From Fistularia commersonii (taxonomy: Eukaryota > Chordata > Actinopteri > Syngnathiformes > Fistulariidae), in the NCBI GenBank assembly GCA_037954325.1, contig JBBMNZ010000021.1, forward strand, positions 14,986,116-15,050,115: a stretch of DNA of 64,000 bases. The letters are read 5' to 3'. This document shows positions 33,859 through 44,375 of this stretch, piece by piece. The notes beneath the pieces were generated by a model that saw only the letters and a program-made list of their open reading frames with translations, made no database searches and was not told where the DNA came from. Positions within the stretch are counted from its first letter, which is position 1, and each line of letters begins with the position of its first letter. The translations under genes were made by a program, and so were the position numbers.

Positions 33859-34868
33859 CACATGTCCAACACAAGGCCAACGGGCCAAATGTGGCCCGCG
33901 AGAACGTCTTAAAGGTCTGGTGGTCTTTAAATAAAGAAGTCAATGGCCATAAACTACAATTCCCACAATTCCCACGGATCATGTTACCCCCGAAGTGAAA
34001 GCGTCCCGCCCTTAGATTGCAGTGTTTCCACATCGATGCCATTTTCAATGAGTGGAATTGAGAAATACGAATGATCCCTAAATGTTTTGAGCTCGGCGTT
34101 CGGAGGAAACTAAATAAAAGCCGGCGAAGTTCCCTCGTGGGAGAAGTTAAAAATGATCTCGGACTCCGACGTCTGAAGTGAGGGTCGGCTTCACCGGCAG
34201 CCCATTTCAGATCCCTCAGATACTGGGAGGCAGTGGATAAGAAACTCAACATGTGTGTGTGTGTGTGTGTGTGTGCCTCTCTTCCCGCGTAACGCTAGCT
34301 GTAATAGCCGCAGGCTAATCATTTCCAAGACAGAGGTCAGGTTTTCTATAACCAAGGCTGCAGTTAACACTCCTGCGTCTCTCGCGTATCCGTCTTCTTC
34401 TTGCATGTGGTCTCGTGGAGTTCAAGCTGTGTTCTTCACCTCATTCAAGAGCAGCAAATGCGTCAAACTCTCGGCCCGCGGGCCAAATGTGGACCGCCGC
34501 ATCGTTCCCTGCGGCCCACGAGAACACCTTAAAAGATCTGACTAGTGTTAAAATAAAGAAGTCAAACGCGTGCATTGACCAAAAACTACATTTCCCACAA
34601 TTCCTGCCGATCACATTACCCGTGAAGTGACGCCATTAGATCGCAGTGTCAATGCCGCTTTCAACAATGTAAAGAGAAAAGTTGATGCAGACGGAAGGCT
34701 GAATGCAGATGTAACATTTTGTATTTGACTGTTATTTAACATTAAAGAGCAGTTACATTTATTTTACATAAGGTCACATTTAGTTACATTTATACTGTTA
34801 CCGTCACATGTGGCCCTTTGAGGGCAACCGTTACGGTCATGTGGAACCTCGGTGAAAATGACACCCTG
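33859..34868 (-). mobile_element. composite hAT carrying a captured 370-bp segment
   Basis: Flanked by perfect TGTTAGAT at 33851-33858 and 34869-34876 inside a LINE whose unbroken counterpart reads 'cacatgttagatgttttgg' near 32985. Read on the minus strand it has three parts: a complete hAT copy (34868-34455), a 370-bp non-transposon segment (34454-34085) with a microsatellite, and the 3' part of a second hAT copy (34084-33859). The matching outer ends suggest that one transposase event moved the whole block. No transposase is encoded. Confidence 0.85.
34252..34275. repeat. (TG)n microsatellite inside the captured segment
   Basis: TG run of 24 bp, the counterpart of the CA run at 31700-31726. 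Confidence 0.95.
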
Positions 34869-35130
34869 TGTTAGATGTTTTGGAGAGAAGGTCAGAGAAG
34901 CCAGAGTGAGATGGTTGGGTCACGTACAGAGGAGGGACACTGAATATATTGGTGGACAGATGCTGGATTTGGAGGTCTGGAGGAAGACCAAGGAGAAGAT
35001 TTATGGATGGAGTGAGAGAGGATATGAAGTAAGTCGGTGTGAGAGAGGAGGACACAGAGGTCGGGGTTCGATGGAGAAGGTTGTGGAGACCCTGAGGGGA
35101 AAACCCCAAAGAAGAAGAAGAAGAATGAGG
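34869..35130 (+). mobile_element. RTE-type LINE, right part of the split copy
   Basis: Resumes at 'tgttagatgttttggagag' and encodes RCFGEKVREARVRWLGHVQR before ending in a GAAGAAGAAG tail near 35125. Confidence 0.8.
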
Positions 35131-35945
35131 AAAGATCATGAAGATCTACTTGTGTCTGCAAGAAAGTCACGGTGCAAGAAGACACGTCGATCCACGAACA
35201 GACACATGAAGGAGACGCCGGGTGAACTGGGGTAAGTGAGGCATTAGCTTGTGGCTGCTGGGCGGGCGAGTTGGCATGCAAACGACCTCATTGCTCTGCT
35301 GGCAAGTGCACGGCCTGGCGGGCAGGTTAGCCGCTTCCTTGCCAAGTGCATCCAAGGGCATCTCGGCCCCTGAATTGAAGAGGAGCCGCGAGAGCGACGA
35401 GGGTGATTTGCTATTCTGCTCGTGTTTTGAAATTTCAAAAAAAAAAAAAAAAAAAAAAAGGACGCTGCTCGGTATTGGTGCGACAGTCCAAGCCGACGGT
35501 TCAAACCGCACGCCGTGGAAAACACCCAAATATGCTAATACATACAATAATAATGTGCACCGTGATGGCTCAGGCATCGCTCGCGACCCCGGCTGCAGGA
35601 CAGGAGGATCAGGTAATGAAAGAATGAATACGATGCATCGAAAAACAGAACAAAACACTCCAAAATACAATGTGCGATTGGCATATTTATTAAGGTCCGG
35701 TGAAAAAAATAGATATTTTCACAGAGAGTTTGTACAATCATCTCATCACAAGTCATCTTCGGTGCTGCGCGGCTTTTGTGTCGAACAACTGAAAAATTGT
35801 GACGGCGGTATTTCACGGCGCTAAATCGTCTCTGTAAACCCTCCACGTGCATTCACTTTTTTTAAACTCTTCTCTCTGCACCGGAGTGTGAGGTGAAATT
35901 TGCATTCAAGCAAAGCTAAACATTTTATTGTGAAACAATTTATTG
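35131..35945. other. unassigned sequence
   Basis: Poly-A at 35438-35459; a tail of the dispersed ATTCAC-core repeat ('cgcgaccccggctgcagga', 'aatgaaagaatgaata') at about 35580-35640. The 191-codon frame at 35249-35824 runs through the poly-A tract and is not credible. Confidence 0.4.
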
Positions 35946-36405
35946 TACCGTCATTTCCGGACTATTGAGCACACCTGAATAGATGAGATATTCACCTTGT
36001 TTTATTTAACTTTTAGCTAAATACATACCGGTGACATCCACAAATACCCGCTGGATATGCTATTTTTTCCTAACAGCGCCTGTAGCACGGCTGAAAAAAA
36101 TAAGAATGATAAATAACACGAGGAAAAGTCCATCCGTCCATCCGTTTTCCATCCCGGCTTTGTCCTACCCGAGCTGATGGCGAGCTCGGTCTTCCTCCTG
36201 CGCACCAAAACCATTAACGTCGTCTTCTTCTTCTAACGGCCTCGCGCTCATTTCATCGCTCCGATGTCACGAGGCTAAATGTTTTGGTGGCGTGAAGCTC
36301 GTCAGGCCCCCAAAAAATCCATCAATTAGCCAATTAGCATCGTTTAAGCCGCGGCGTTCGAAGCGCGTGAAAGACGTAGCGGCTTATAGTCCGGAAATAA
36401 CGGTA
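35946..36405. mobile_element. pogo-like MITE, 460 bp
   Basis: Left end TACCGTCATTTCCGGACTAT, right end reverse complement TACCGTTATTTCCGGACTAT: near-perfect terminal inverted repeats with TA at each edge. It has relatives at 470-944 and 48814-49100. No transposase. Confidence 0.85.
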
Positions 36406-37674
36406 CTTTTGTTGTTTAACGCCCCATTTAATGCGTCCGCACTGGTAATCTGATCCCACGCTGGTTCAAAGGGGTTTTTATTCCCTTTCGCTGGTAGACG
36501 GCTCACACTTTCTGACGCGAATACACACACTGAAAAACAGACCCGCCGTTTCTTTTACCGGTTTCCGTCCAATTAGTGACCGGTGTGTGGAGAAGACGGA
36601 TCGCTGTGTTTGTCGACTCCGAGTCGGCTTTAAACAACAGCGGGGTAACGGCAACGGGGCCGCGCGGCGTGGGCGTGCTAACACATCCACAGTCATAAGC
36701 TAATGGGCAGCGCGCAGACAGCCGAGGCACACATGAACACACAACCGCACAATATAGATGGAGAAACTGAACCCCCCACCACACACACACACACACATTT
36801 GAATGGCTCGGTTGCCTTTTCCCAGTGAAAAAACAAAAATAATAGACAAGTAGAAAATCAATAACTGTCTTCTCCGCTCAGCGCTAACAGCTCGCCGCTC
36901 GCTCCCTCTCTTGGGAGGGCGGGCGGGAGACGGTTGCCAGGCAGGGGTGTCAATCAGACGCTCTCCTCGGTTACGGTTGCCGTATGAACGGATAACAAAT
37001 CACCGCTTGCAAAGTCAATAAGTTAATCAGTCAGCGGAGGGAGCCTCTCAGTCATTCGGGTGTTTAGTTAACGGCGGGGGAGCCGGCGAAACTTTTCATT
37101 GTGTCACATCCGCGCGTTGGTCTTTTTTAGCGCGCCGGCGTGCTGATGAACGGCGGCGACCGGCCCGCTCATTCATCCCGTCTCACGGCTGACTGAATGT
37201 GCGGCTTGACGCTTTCAAGGGGTCTCGCTAAATATACATTAGCATAACCTCGAGTGAAACCACGCGTGCACAATTCAGCGACTCGGGGTCACTCTTACCC
37301 GGAGCGAGCGAGCGAGCGAGCGTCTCCACGGAGACCTACGCCGTCGCCTTCCGGAGAGGCTGTCGTGAGTTAATGTAGCACGAAATGGCCGCTGCTTAAC
37401 CAGAGGGCTACACCTGCGCCGGCGGAGAAAGCTGCCATGACGGATAGCTGCGTCCGACCTATTCATAACACTTACCTGGTCGGCGGACAGGGGGATCAAT
37501 TACTCGCCCGTAAATCAGCAAAACACCCCAAATCAAAGAGACGGCGCTTCCCTCCGACAACCACCGGTGGAATTCCACTTTGCGAGCTCATTAGAAAGAC
37601 GTGCGTTTCATTTATGGCGATGATCGACGCCTCAACTTCACGACGGCGCCGTCATCCAACCTCTGGAAGACCAG

Positions 37675-37678
<4 letters not shown>
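36406..37678. other. unassigned unique sequence
   Basis: No gene recognised. 36950-37240 is repeat-poor. A short (GAGC)n tract lies at about 37302-37320. Confidence 0.35.
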
Positions 37679-37719
<41 letters not shown>

Positions 37720-37735
37720 CACACACACACACACA
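37679..37735. repeat. (CA)n microsatellite
   Basis: CA run of 57 bp with one GC interruption. Confidence 0.98.
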
Positions 37736-37915
37736 TTTGTCCAGCAGCGGAAACATACTTAAACCTGCTCAGGAAGGTACGGACCCCGGAATAAGGCACA
37801 GCGCCGCAAACGCTGCTACAACTAGCATAAAAGCTATAAATAAACATCAGCAATGGTAAAAACATAAACAACAGCAGCGTGGCAGCTTAGATCCTCAGTC
37901 TGTGAAAGTGCACAG

Positions 37916-37919
37916 GTGT

Positions 37920-37963
<44 letters not shown>
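37916..37963. repeat. (TG)n microsatellite
   Basis: TG run of 48 bp with one A interruption, inverted relative to the CA run 180 bp to the left. Confidence 0.98.
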
Positions 37964-37964
<1 letters not shown>

Positions 37965-38062
37965 AGAGAGTGTTTCTAAGGGGAATAATAATATTTTACT
38001 GCAAATGTACTTTTGCCAAGAAGGATCTGACATTGCAGAGCTGCAGATGAATACAGAGTTTC

Positions 38063-38417
38063 TAGAGTTGCTCAAAAAAAGTAAGGGAACATTAAACAAC
38101 ACAATGTAACTCCAAGTCAATCACACTCGTGCAAAATCAAACTTATGGAGCAACACGGATTCATATGGACTTGTTTTAAGGACATTACATCAATGTTGGA
38201 TCAGCCTGTCGTGTGTTTTTCCATTTTAATTTTGAGTGTGACTCCAAATCCAGACCTCCCTGTGTTCATACATTTGATTTCCATTCATCATTTTGGTGTG
38301 ATTTTATCATCAGCACATTCAACTATGTAAAGAACAAAGTATTTCATAAGAATATTTCATTCCTTCAAATCTAGGATATATTATTTCAGTGTTCCCTTTC
38401 GGTTTCTGAACATTGTA
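38063..38417. mobile_element. internally deleted Tc1-like element, 355 bp
   Basis: The left end 'gttgctcaaaaaaagtaagg' and right end 'agtgttccctttcgg' are the diverged terminal repeats of a fish Tc1 family. Between them 'acttgttttaaggacattac' and 'gtgtgactccaaatccag' are the known 3' portion. The transposase region has been lost in one deletion near 38168. TA lies at both edges. Confidence 0.75.
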
Positions 38418-39419
38418 TATATGCTCACACATTTTTGTAGGGTTCTTTTTTATGTCTATTATATTCTAAAGATTAGATTATCATATTTAGGACATGTGAC
38501 ACGACCTGACCTTTTATTGTAAATTTCTCCACATATACTGGACGTGCAAGGGAATGGAGAAGACGTCTCTCACAATCCCACAGTGACATGAAATTAACAA
38601 AATAATAATAATGATAATAGTTCAAATTAGCAGGAGAGCAATCACCGTCGGATTAAACAGAAAACATTAAACTATCAGGTATGACGTATAAAGCGCACGC
38701 AGATACAAACTGATATTTGACGGCATTAGAGAGCAGCAGCAGATATTTGTCTGTTTTTTTTTTTTGTGTACAGTTTCGTGCAAAGGTCCGCAGGTCGTAC
38801 CCGAATGCATTTTTGCACCGAGCACAGCAGAGCGGTGAAAAAAACCCTCCGGAGACGCCACGGAAAAATATTTAACAGGGATGATTAAAAAAATTTAAAA
38901 AAAGGCGGTGAGAGACGGCGATAACGAGACAAACAAAAGTAACCCGAAAGCCAAGATGAGGAAATGTATACGTAGCGCTGAGCTTCGGTGCGACCACGCT
39001 GGGAGACGAGGAAACACCGCCGTGTTTACGGGGTCGCAAAATGTTGTCAGCAGACACCGTGAAGACAAATAAATTAAAGATATTTCACCCCATTACGCTG
39101 ATAAGACGCGAAAAAACGTGCCGAATACGGGTCTCGCTATCATCTCGCTTCGTGAAAGCTACTTCAGTAAACTGGTGAGCAGTGTTATGTTCATAAATGT
39201 TAATAAAGTTATTCTTTGTTGCAAGTTCTTTTTTCTTTTCTTTAATGTGGATGAATCATTTTATAGACAAATGATACAAATTTCTTCTTCCTAGGGGGCG
39301 TAACAGAAAATAATTGCCCTCATGGCAGCTGGTGCAATAGCAGCATGATGGTTTTCTCAATGCGAAGCAGCGGTGGTGCAAAAAAAAGAGGAATAAAGCG
39401 GTAACGTTATGGATATATT
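38418..39419. other. unassigned AT-rich sequence
   Basis: No gene recognised; poly-T at 38754-38765. Confidence 0.35.
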
Positions 39420-39545
39420 AAGATAAGATAAGATAAGAACAACTTTATTCATCCCAAAGGAAATTGTTGTGCCAGAGTTTCAAGCAAAACATAACAATAA
39501 TAGATTATAGTAGGAAGGAGGGAGAATAAGAAATATAATATAATA
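39420..39545 (-). mobile_element. LINE 3' tail, antisense
   Basis: A (AAGAT)n tract precedes 'aactttattcatcccaaagg', the reverse of the Rex1/L2-group terminus seen forwards at 6738-6760. Confidence 0.75.
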
Positions 39546-40394
39546 TAAAGTGTCAAGGTTAAGGCTATCAAGTGTTTTAAGGTCTTAAGTAGAAAGATTT
39601 GATATTATCTTTTGATATTATCTATCTGATATTTGATATATTTGATATTATTTGATATATTATTTGATATTATCAGAGTCTGTGTCGCTGCCACCTGCTA
39701 ATCCCTGCTGATGTTACGGCTGAACCGTAAATGTAAATATTTGATTCACCTTCATCCCGAAACATTTTTAAACAAAGTAAACGATACCTTCTTTTTTTCC
39801 CTCCAGGTAAAACAAACGGAACTGTGCGTGAAAACGTCGCAATTCTCGAAGTTAACCCACCTTCCCCGAAAAAACCCCATCAGTACGACGGCTCCTGACA
39901 TTCCCTCCTTCACCTTTTTTTGTTTTTTTTTATTATCCTCTCCACTGTTTTTGAAGGAATAATAAAAAGAAAAGCTGTGTTGCAGTAATCCACGCTGCCG
40001 TTCCAGTTCAAAGTGCCTGGTATTATCTCGCTCATTAAAGCAGAGGAGCCGTGGGGGGAAAACAGGAGAGGTGACGGATTCCACGTCCTTGGGGTAAACA
40101 CCAGCAGCAGCAGCGATATTTTGGAGCATCTTCTCCAAAATATCCCCATTTTCCAGTCACAACCGTCTCCGCGACCCAATTTCAAGCCCGCTTTCATAAT
40201 TCTCTACTTTTAAAAAAAACGGCACCCTTCGGTTCTGGACGGAAACTCCCGGATGTGAGAGGAGGTCCACGGAGGTTACCGCTTCTCCTCCTCAATGTTC
40301 TACACTTAGCCGGAATCTCGGGGAGGTCGAGATTTGGTACCGACGATTTTGCACGATTTTTGTAAATTGATTTATTTGTGCGGCGGGGAAACTA
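39546..40394. other. unassigned sequence
   Basis: A (GATATTAT/TTTGATAT)n low-complexity tract spans about 39600-39675. The 128-codon minus frame at 39752-40138 is not recognised. Confidence 0.35.
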
Positions 40395-40646
40395 GTATTT
40401 GATACACTGCTGATTTTTCAAACTTCGGCTTCTTAAAGAAGAATTAATAGGTGTGTGAGAGCCACAATTCTTACCGGTTGGATCAAATACTTGTTTCAAT
40501 TGCAATTCAATGCAAATTAATGACTTGAAAATTATACCTTGTTTGTTTTTTTATTTTCGTTTTAGTTCCTATGATAAAAATGACAAACCTCTCCATGAAA
40601 AGCTAAAAAATCAGCTGTGTATAAAATACTTGTTCTCCTCACTGTA
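40395..40646. mobile_element. internally deleted Tc1-like element, second family
   Basis: 'gtatttgatacactgctgat' at the left and 'aatacttgttctcctcactg' at the right are the terminal repeats of a fish Tc1 family. The left end lacks its first ~15 bp. 'ttcttaaagaagaatta' and 'gcaattcaatgcaaattaat' are remnants of the long inverted repeats. No transposase remains. Confidence 0.75.
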
Positions 40647-40673
40647 TACATACACTTAAATATATATATATTA

Positions 40674-40712
<39 letters not shown>

Positions 40713-41056
40713 CATTTATTTTATCTTATTTTCAAACTTTACTCTTGATGGTCGCAACTTTGACCCCACGATTCTGATTGAACACAACCCAACTGACTTT
40801 TGGAACAATTTACCGAACGAACGGGTTTAATCGGTCGCGTGTAACTTCCTACTTATCGACGTCCACGGCGTATCTGCGCGCACGCCGACGGCGACGGCGA
40901 GTCGGAGGGAGGAGGCGGGGCTGCAGGAGGCGCAGCGGCTGATTGGTATGAGGACGCTGTCTTCTGGAGGTGGTCACCTTGGAGATGAGGGATGTGAAGG
41001 AGGGAGGGGAGCACGCTGGGAAACATGGAGGCCTTCACACATGGAAATATTGGTGG

Positions 41057-41059
<3 letters not shown>
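40647..41059. other. unassigned sequence
   Basis: Long poly-T at about 40678-40708; nothing coding recognised. Confidence 0.4.

Positions 41060-41097
<38 letters not shown>
41060..41097. repeat. (CA)n microsatellite
   Basis: CA run of 38 bp. Confidence 0.98.
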
Positions 41098-41098
<1 letters not shown>

Positions 41099-41218
41099 CT
41101 ATATTTATATAGTAGTTTCAAAAATGATCTAAGCCTAATAATGTCAAAGGAAAAAAATGTATTTCTACAATTGGACAGCAATTTATCACATTAACTGGAT
41201 GAGGAGTGAAGGATATAT

Positions 41219-41890
41219 ACTGCAGTACTACAGTGGAGTAGATATACTGCAGTACTATAATGTATCAGCTAACTGCAGTACTACAGTGGAGTAGATATAC
41301 TGCAGTACTACAATGTATCAGCTAACTGCAGTACTACAGTGGAGTAGATATACTGCAGTACTACAGTGGAGTAGATATACTGCAGTACTACAATATATCA
41401 GCTAACTGCAGTACTACAGTGGAGTAGATATACTGCAGTACTACAATGTATTAGCTAACTGCAGTACTACAGTGGAGTAGATATACTGCAGTACTACAAT
41501 GTATCAGCTAACTGCAGTACTACAATGTATCAGCTAACTGCAGTACTACAGTGGAGTAGATATACTGCAGTACTACAATGTATTTGCTAACTGCAGCACT
41601 ACAGTGGAAAAGCTATACTGCAGTACTACAATGTATCAACTATACTGCAGTACTACAGTGGAGCAGCTTTACTGCAGTAGTACAGTCAAGCAGCTATACT
41701 GCAGTACTACAGTGTATCAGGTATACTGCAGTAACACAGTGGTGTAGGTATACTGCAGTACTACTGTGTATCAGGTGTACTCAGTACTACAGTGTAGCAG
41801 CTATACTGCAGTACTACAGTGTAGTAGGTATACTGCAGTACTGCAATATATCAGGTGTACTGCAGGACTACAGTGTATCAAGTATACCGG
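41219..41890. repeat. 26/27-bp minisatellite with a near-palindromic core
   Basis: About 25 units built on CTGCAGTACTACA. Two variants, one followed by 'gtggagtagatata' and one by 'atgtatcagctaa', often alternate and give a ~53-bp dimer on the left side; the right side is more diverged. The core CTGCAGTACTACAG is a 14-bp inverted repeat with one mismatch. Frames through it are by-products. Confidence 0.93.
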
Positions 41891-41949
41891 CATTTGTGTG
41901 TATTGTGTGTATAGTCTGTATTGTGTGCATTGTGTGCTTTGTATTTGTA

Positions 41950-41974
41950 TGTGTGTGTGTGTGTGTGTGTGTGT
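41950..41974. repeat. (TG)n microsatellite
   Basis: TG run of 25 bp directly after the minisatellite and a degenerate TG-rich zone (41893-41949). Confidence 0.95.
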
Positions 41975-42094
41975 TAGAGTAAAGTGTGTGTGAGCTGCGG
42001 GTTCAGACCTCAGCTGACTGCAGAGGCTTCGAGGGCAGGCGGCGGCAGACAAAGGGGCTCCACACCCCTGTTACCGATAGCAACGCACAGGTGC

Positions 42095-42096
<2 letters not shown>

Positions 42097-42158
<62 letters not shown>
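42097..42158. repeat. (CA)n microsatellite
   Basis: CA run of 62 bp, the longest in the window. Confidence 0.99.
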
Positions 42159-42162
<4 letters not shown>

Positions 42163-42290
42163 CTACTTAAAAAAAGGCTTCTGTCTTTTATTATTTTTTT
42201 TTGCACCTTCCACAGCAATGATTGACAGCAAAGCCTGTCTGCTCATTCTTCTTCTTTCAACACGTTCTGTCACTCCTTCATCCCCCACCC

Positions 42291-42291
<1 letters not shown>

Positions 42292-42334
<43 letters not shown>
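42292..42334. repeat. (CA)n microsatellite
   Basis: CA run of 43 bp. Confidence 0.98.
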
Positions 42335-42337
<3 letters not shown>

Positions 42338-42780
42338 GGACCCTTCCTCATCCTTAGCTTCATCCTCTGTAACCGTCTCTATCTCCCTTCGCTGTTTGTA
42401 TTAACCCTTCCTCCCTGACTGGCAGTCCCAACCCTCTCACCCCATTTCCCCTCCTTTCCTACGAGCCGCCGCCGCCGCCGCTGACAGACACATCGGACCG
42501 CTCTATCAGATCAGCGGCAAAGAGTCGTCTTCGCCAATGAAACCTGTAGTTTCTCCTCTCTAAGCAGGACTTGGCGGAGTGACTCCTCTCTTTGCCAGTC
42601 GGTTGTTCCACCTGGACGAAACCCCAGGGGCGCCGCCAACGCGCCTCGATCTGGCGGCTAAAAAACGCAAAGGAACGGGACGCGTTTAGTGCCGTTTGGA
42701 GACGGAAATGGAAAGACAAACACAGCCGTTTACGGTCATCGCCCCGCAATTTTTATTTTATTTTAAATAATACCCTTTTT
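42335..42780. other. unassigned sequence
   Basis: Contains a short (GCC)n tract at 42464-42480; no gene recognised. Confidence 0.4.
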
Positions 42781-42900
42781 TTTACGGGTTACAAAACTGT
42801 TGATTTCCATGAGGTGTTTGTGTCATTAAGCTCACGTTCACAACGCTGTGGGTTCAAAGTTAGCAAGAAAGAATAGCAATGTAAACGTGCCATTTGGACC
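42781..42900 (+). repeat. short dispersed repeat, copy 1 of 3
   Basis: 'gttgatttccatgaggtgtt', 'cattaagctcacgttcac' and 'agaatagcaatgtaaacgtg' occur in the same order at 48460-48600 and 51165-51370. Confidence 0.75.
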
Positions 42901-43371
42901 CGTTTCCAAAAAAATGAATAAACACGACGTCTAACTTTTTTTTTTTTTTTTTTTTTGCCTTTATGCTATGCATAAACAAAATATGTGTTGAACAATGAAA
43001 TGATATTTCTGCATGCAGCCAAACCTTTTGAACTCCAACTTTGGGTTCAAGGTTACTTTTAAGCAAAATACTCGATGTCTCTTTGAGCTCCTCTTGTTTT
43101 AGCCAAACTTAAATGATCCACCGGCAGCAAACAAAAAATTTACTGGCGCGTGCAATCGCTTATTAAGAGCGACAAACATATTTTATTTTATTTAGCTGTT
43201 AAAAGATTGCCATAATCTGAATTGAAAAATGGCCGTAATAAAAAGAAATACAGTTTAATGAAATACTCGTTAATTATTTTCAAAGTTAGCCGCGGGTTGC
43301 CGCCCCTGAACTAGAAGGTCCTCTCAGGACCATCGGGTGTTCTCTGTGCACGTTCTCCACTACATCACATC
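42901..43371. other. unassigned AT-rich sequence
   Basis: Poly-T at 42937-42956; no gene recognised. Confidence 0.35.
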
Positions 43372-43510
43372 TTTTTCTTTTGGTCTCCGCAGCCAATCAG
43401 CAGCCTCCGTCCTCCCCTCGCACACCAACCAGCTTCCTGTCCTCCCTCCCAACCTTCTGCCCGCCACCTCCTCGCCATCCTTCCACCCGGATCTCCGCTA
43501 ACCCACCCAA
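43372..43510 (-). mobile_element. RTE-type LINE 3' end, antisense
   Basis: 'cagccaatcagcagcctcc' and 'ccaaccagcttcctgtcctc' match the antisense 3' terminus at 12655-12760 and 57930-57980. Confidence 0.6.
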
Positions 43511-43635
43511 GCGTCACATACAGTCCATTTATATTTTCAGAGATGCTTTTTTGACGGTGGTAAACAAAGACGGAAACATATTTTGTTCAGATTTGCCTTC
43601 TGTTTTTTTCTTCCAGTGGATGCAGACCTTCAGGA

Positions 43636-43662
43636 CTGCTGCTGCTGCTGCTGCTGCTGCTG
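43636..43662. repeat. (CTG)9 trinucleotide repeat
   Basis: Nine uninterrupted CTG triplets, in no recognised gene. Confidence 0.97.
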
Positions 43663-44375
43663 AGCCTTGATCTTTCCCTGGACTGCAATGAAGAACTCTC
43701 CGGGGAAATACCAAGACTGCAAAACAGAGTGGAGGACGCGTCCACCGTCAGCCGCCTCTGCTCTGGTGTGGTTTTCTGCTTGGGATGCTGAAATACGCTC
43801 TTAAAGAAGGTTTAACGATCACGCGAACTCAGACGGATTCACAAAATAATCATAATGTGCGCGTTTGTACTGATAAATCGATGATTTTGATCGTTTTTAT
43901 CGTCCATGATACGGTGAATCGGACGAAAGGACAACTCCAATTGGTGTTTTAGATCTTGTTTCTACCCGGCAAAAGCCGGACGCCATCGGGCCTCGGCTCG
44001 AACCGGAGGAACGCCGTTTATTTGGGAACTCAGCAAGCCGATCTGCATCCGTCTCTGCGCACCGCTGAGGGCGTTTGCATGAAAAGGCCACGGTTTTATG
44101 CAAATTTCTACCGGCGTTCTATTGTGGGCATACCTCCTTTTGAAACACCAGCTGTAGAAACACACACACACACACACACACACACTTACATACATGCACG
44201 ATCACGGTCGATCAGCCGTCGGTAGATCTGACAGGAAATTGTCGATGCTGTGTAGAAGCGGTTCGGAAAAGGGTGTGTTTATTCCACATTTGGTGGAGCG
44301 TTTGAAAAACCTGTCTAAAACTGTGCACGACTGTGAGCTCTTCAATATCCCAACAAAAATACTTTGACACAAAAC
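43663..44375. other. unassigned sequence
   Basis: Holds a CA run at 44160-44185; nothing coding recognised. Confidence 0.4.

Noticed and set aside
41578..42418. Open frames over the ~26-bp array and CA runs
   Set aside because: They are translations of tandem repeats and (CA)n, present on several frames and strands.
43636..43662. CTG repeat as a disease-type coding expansion
   Set aside because: Nine triplets in no recognised exon; ordinary simple repeat.
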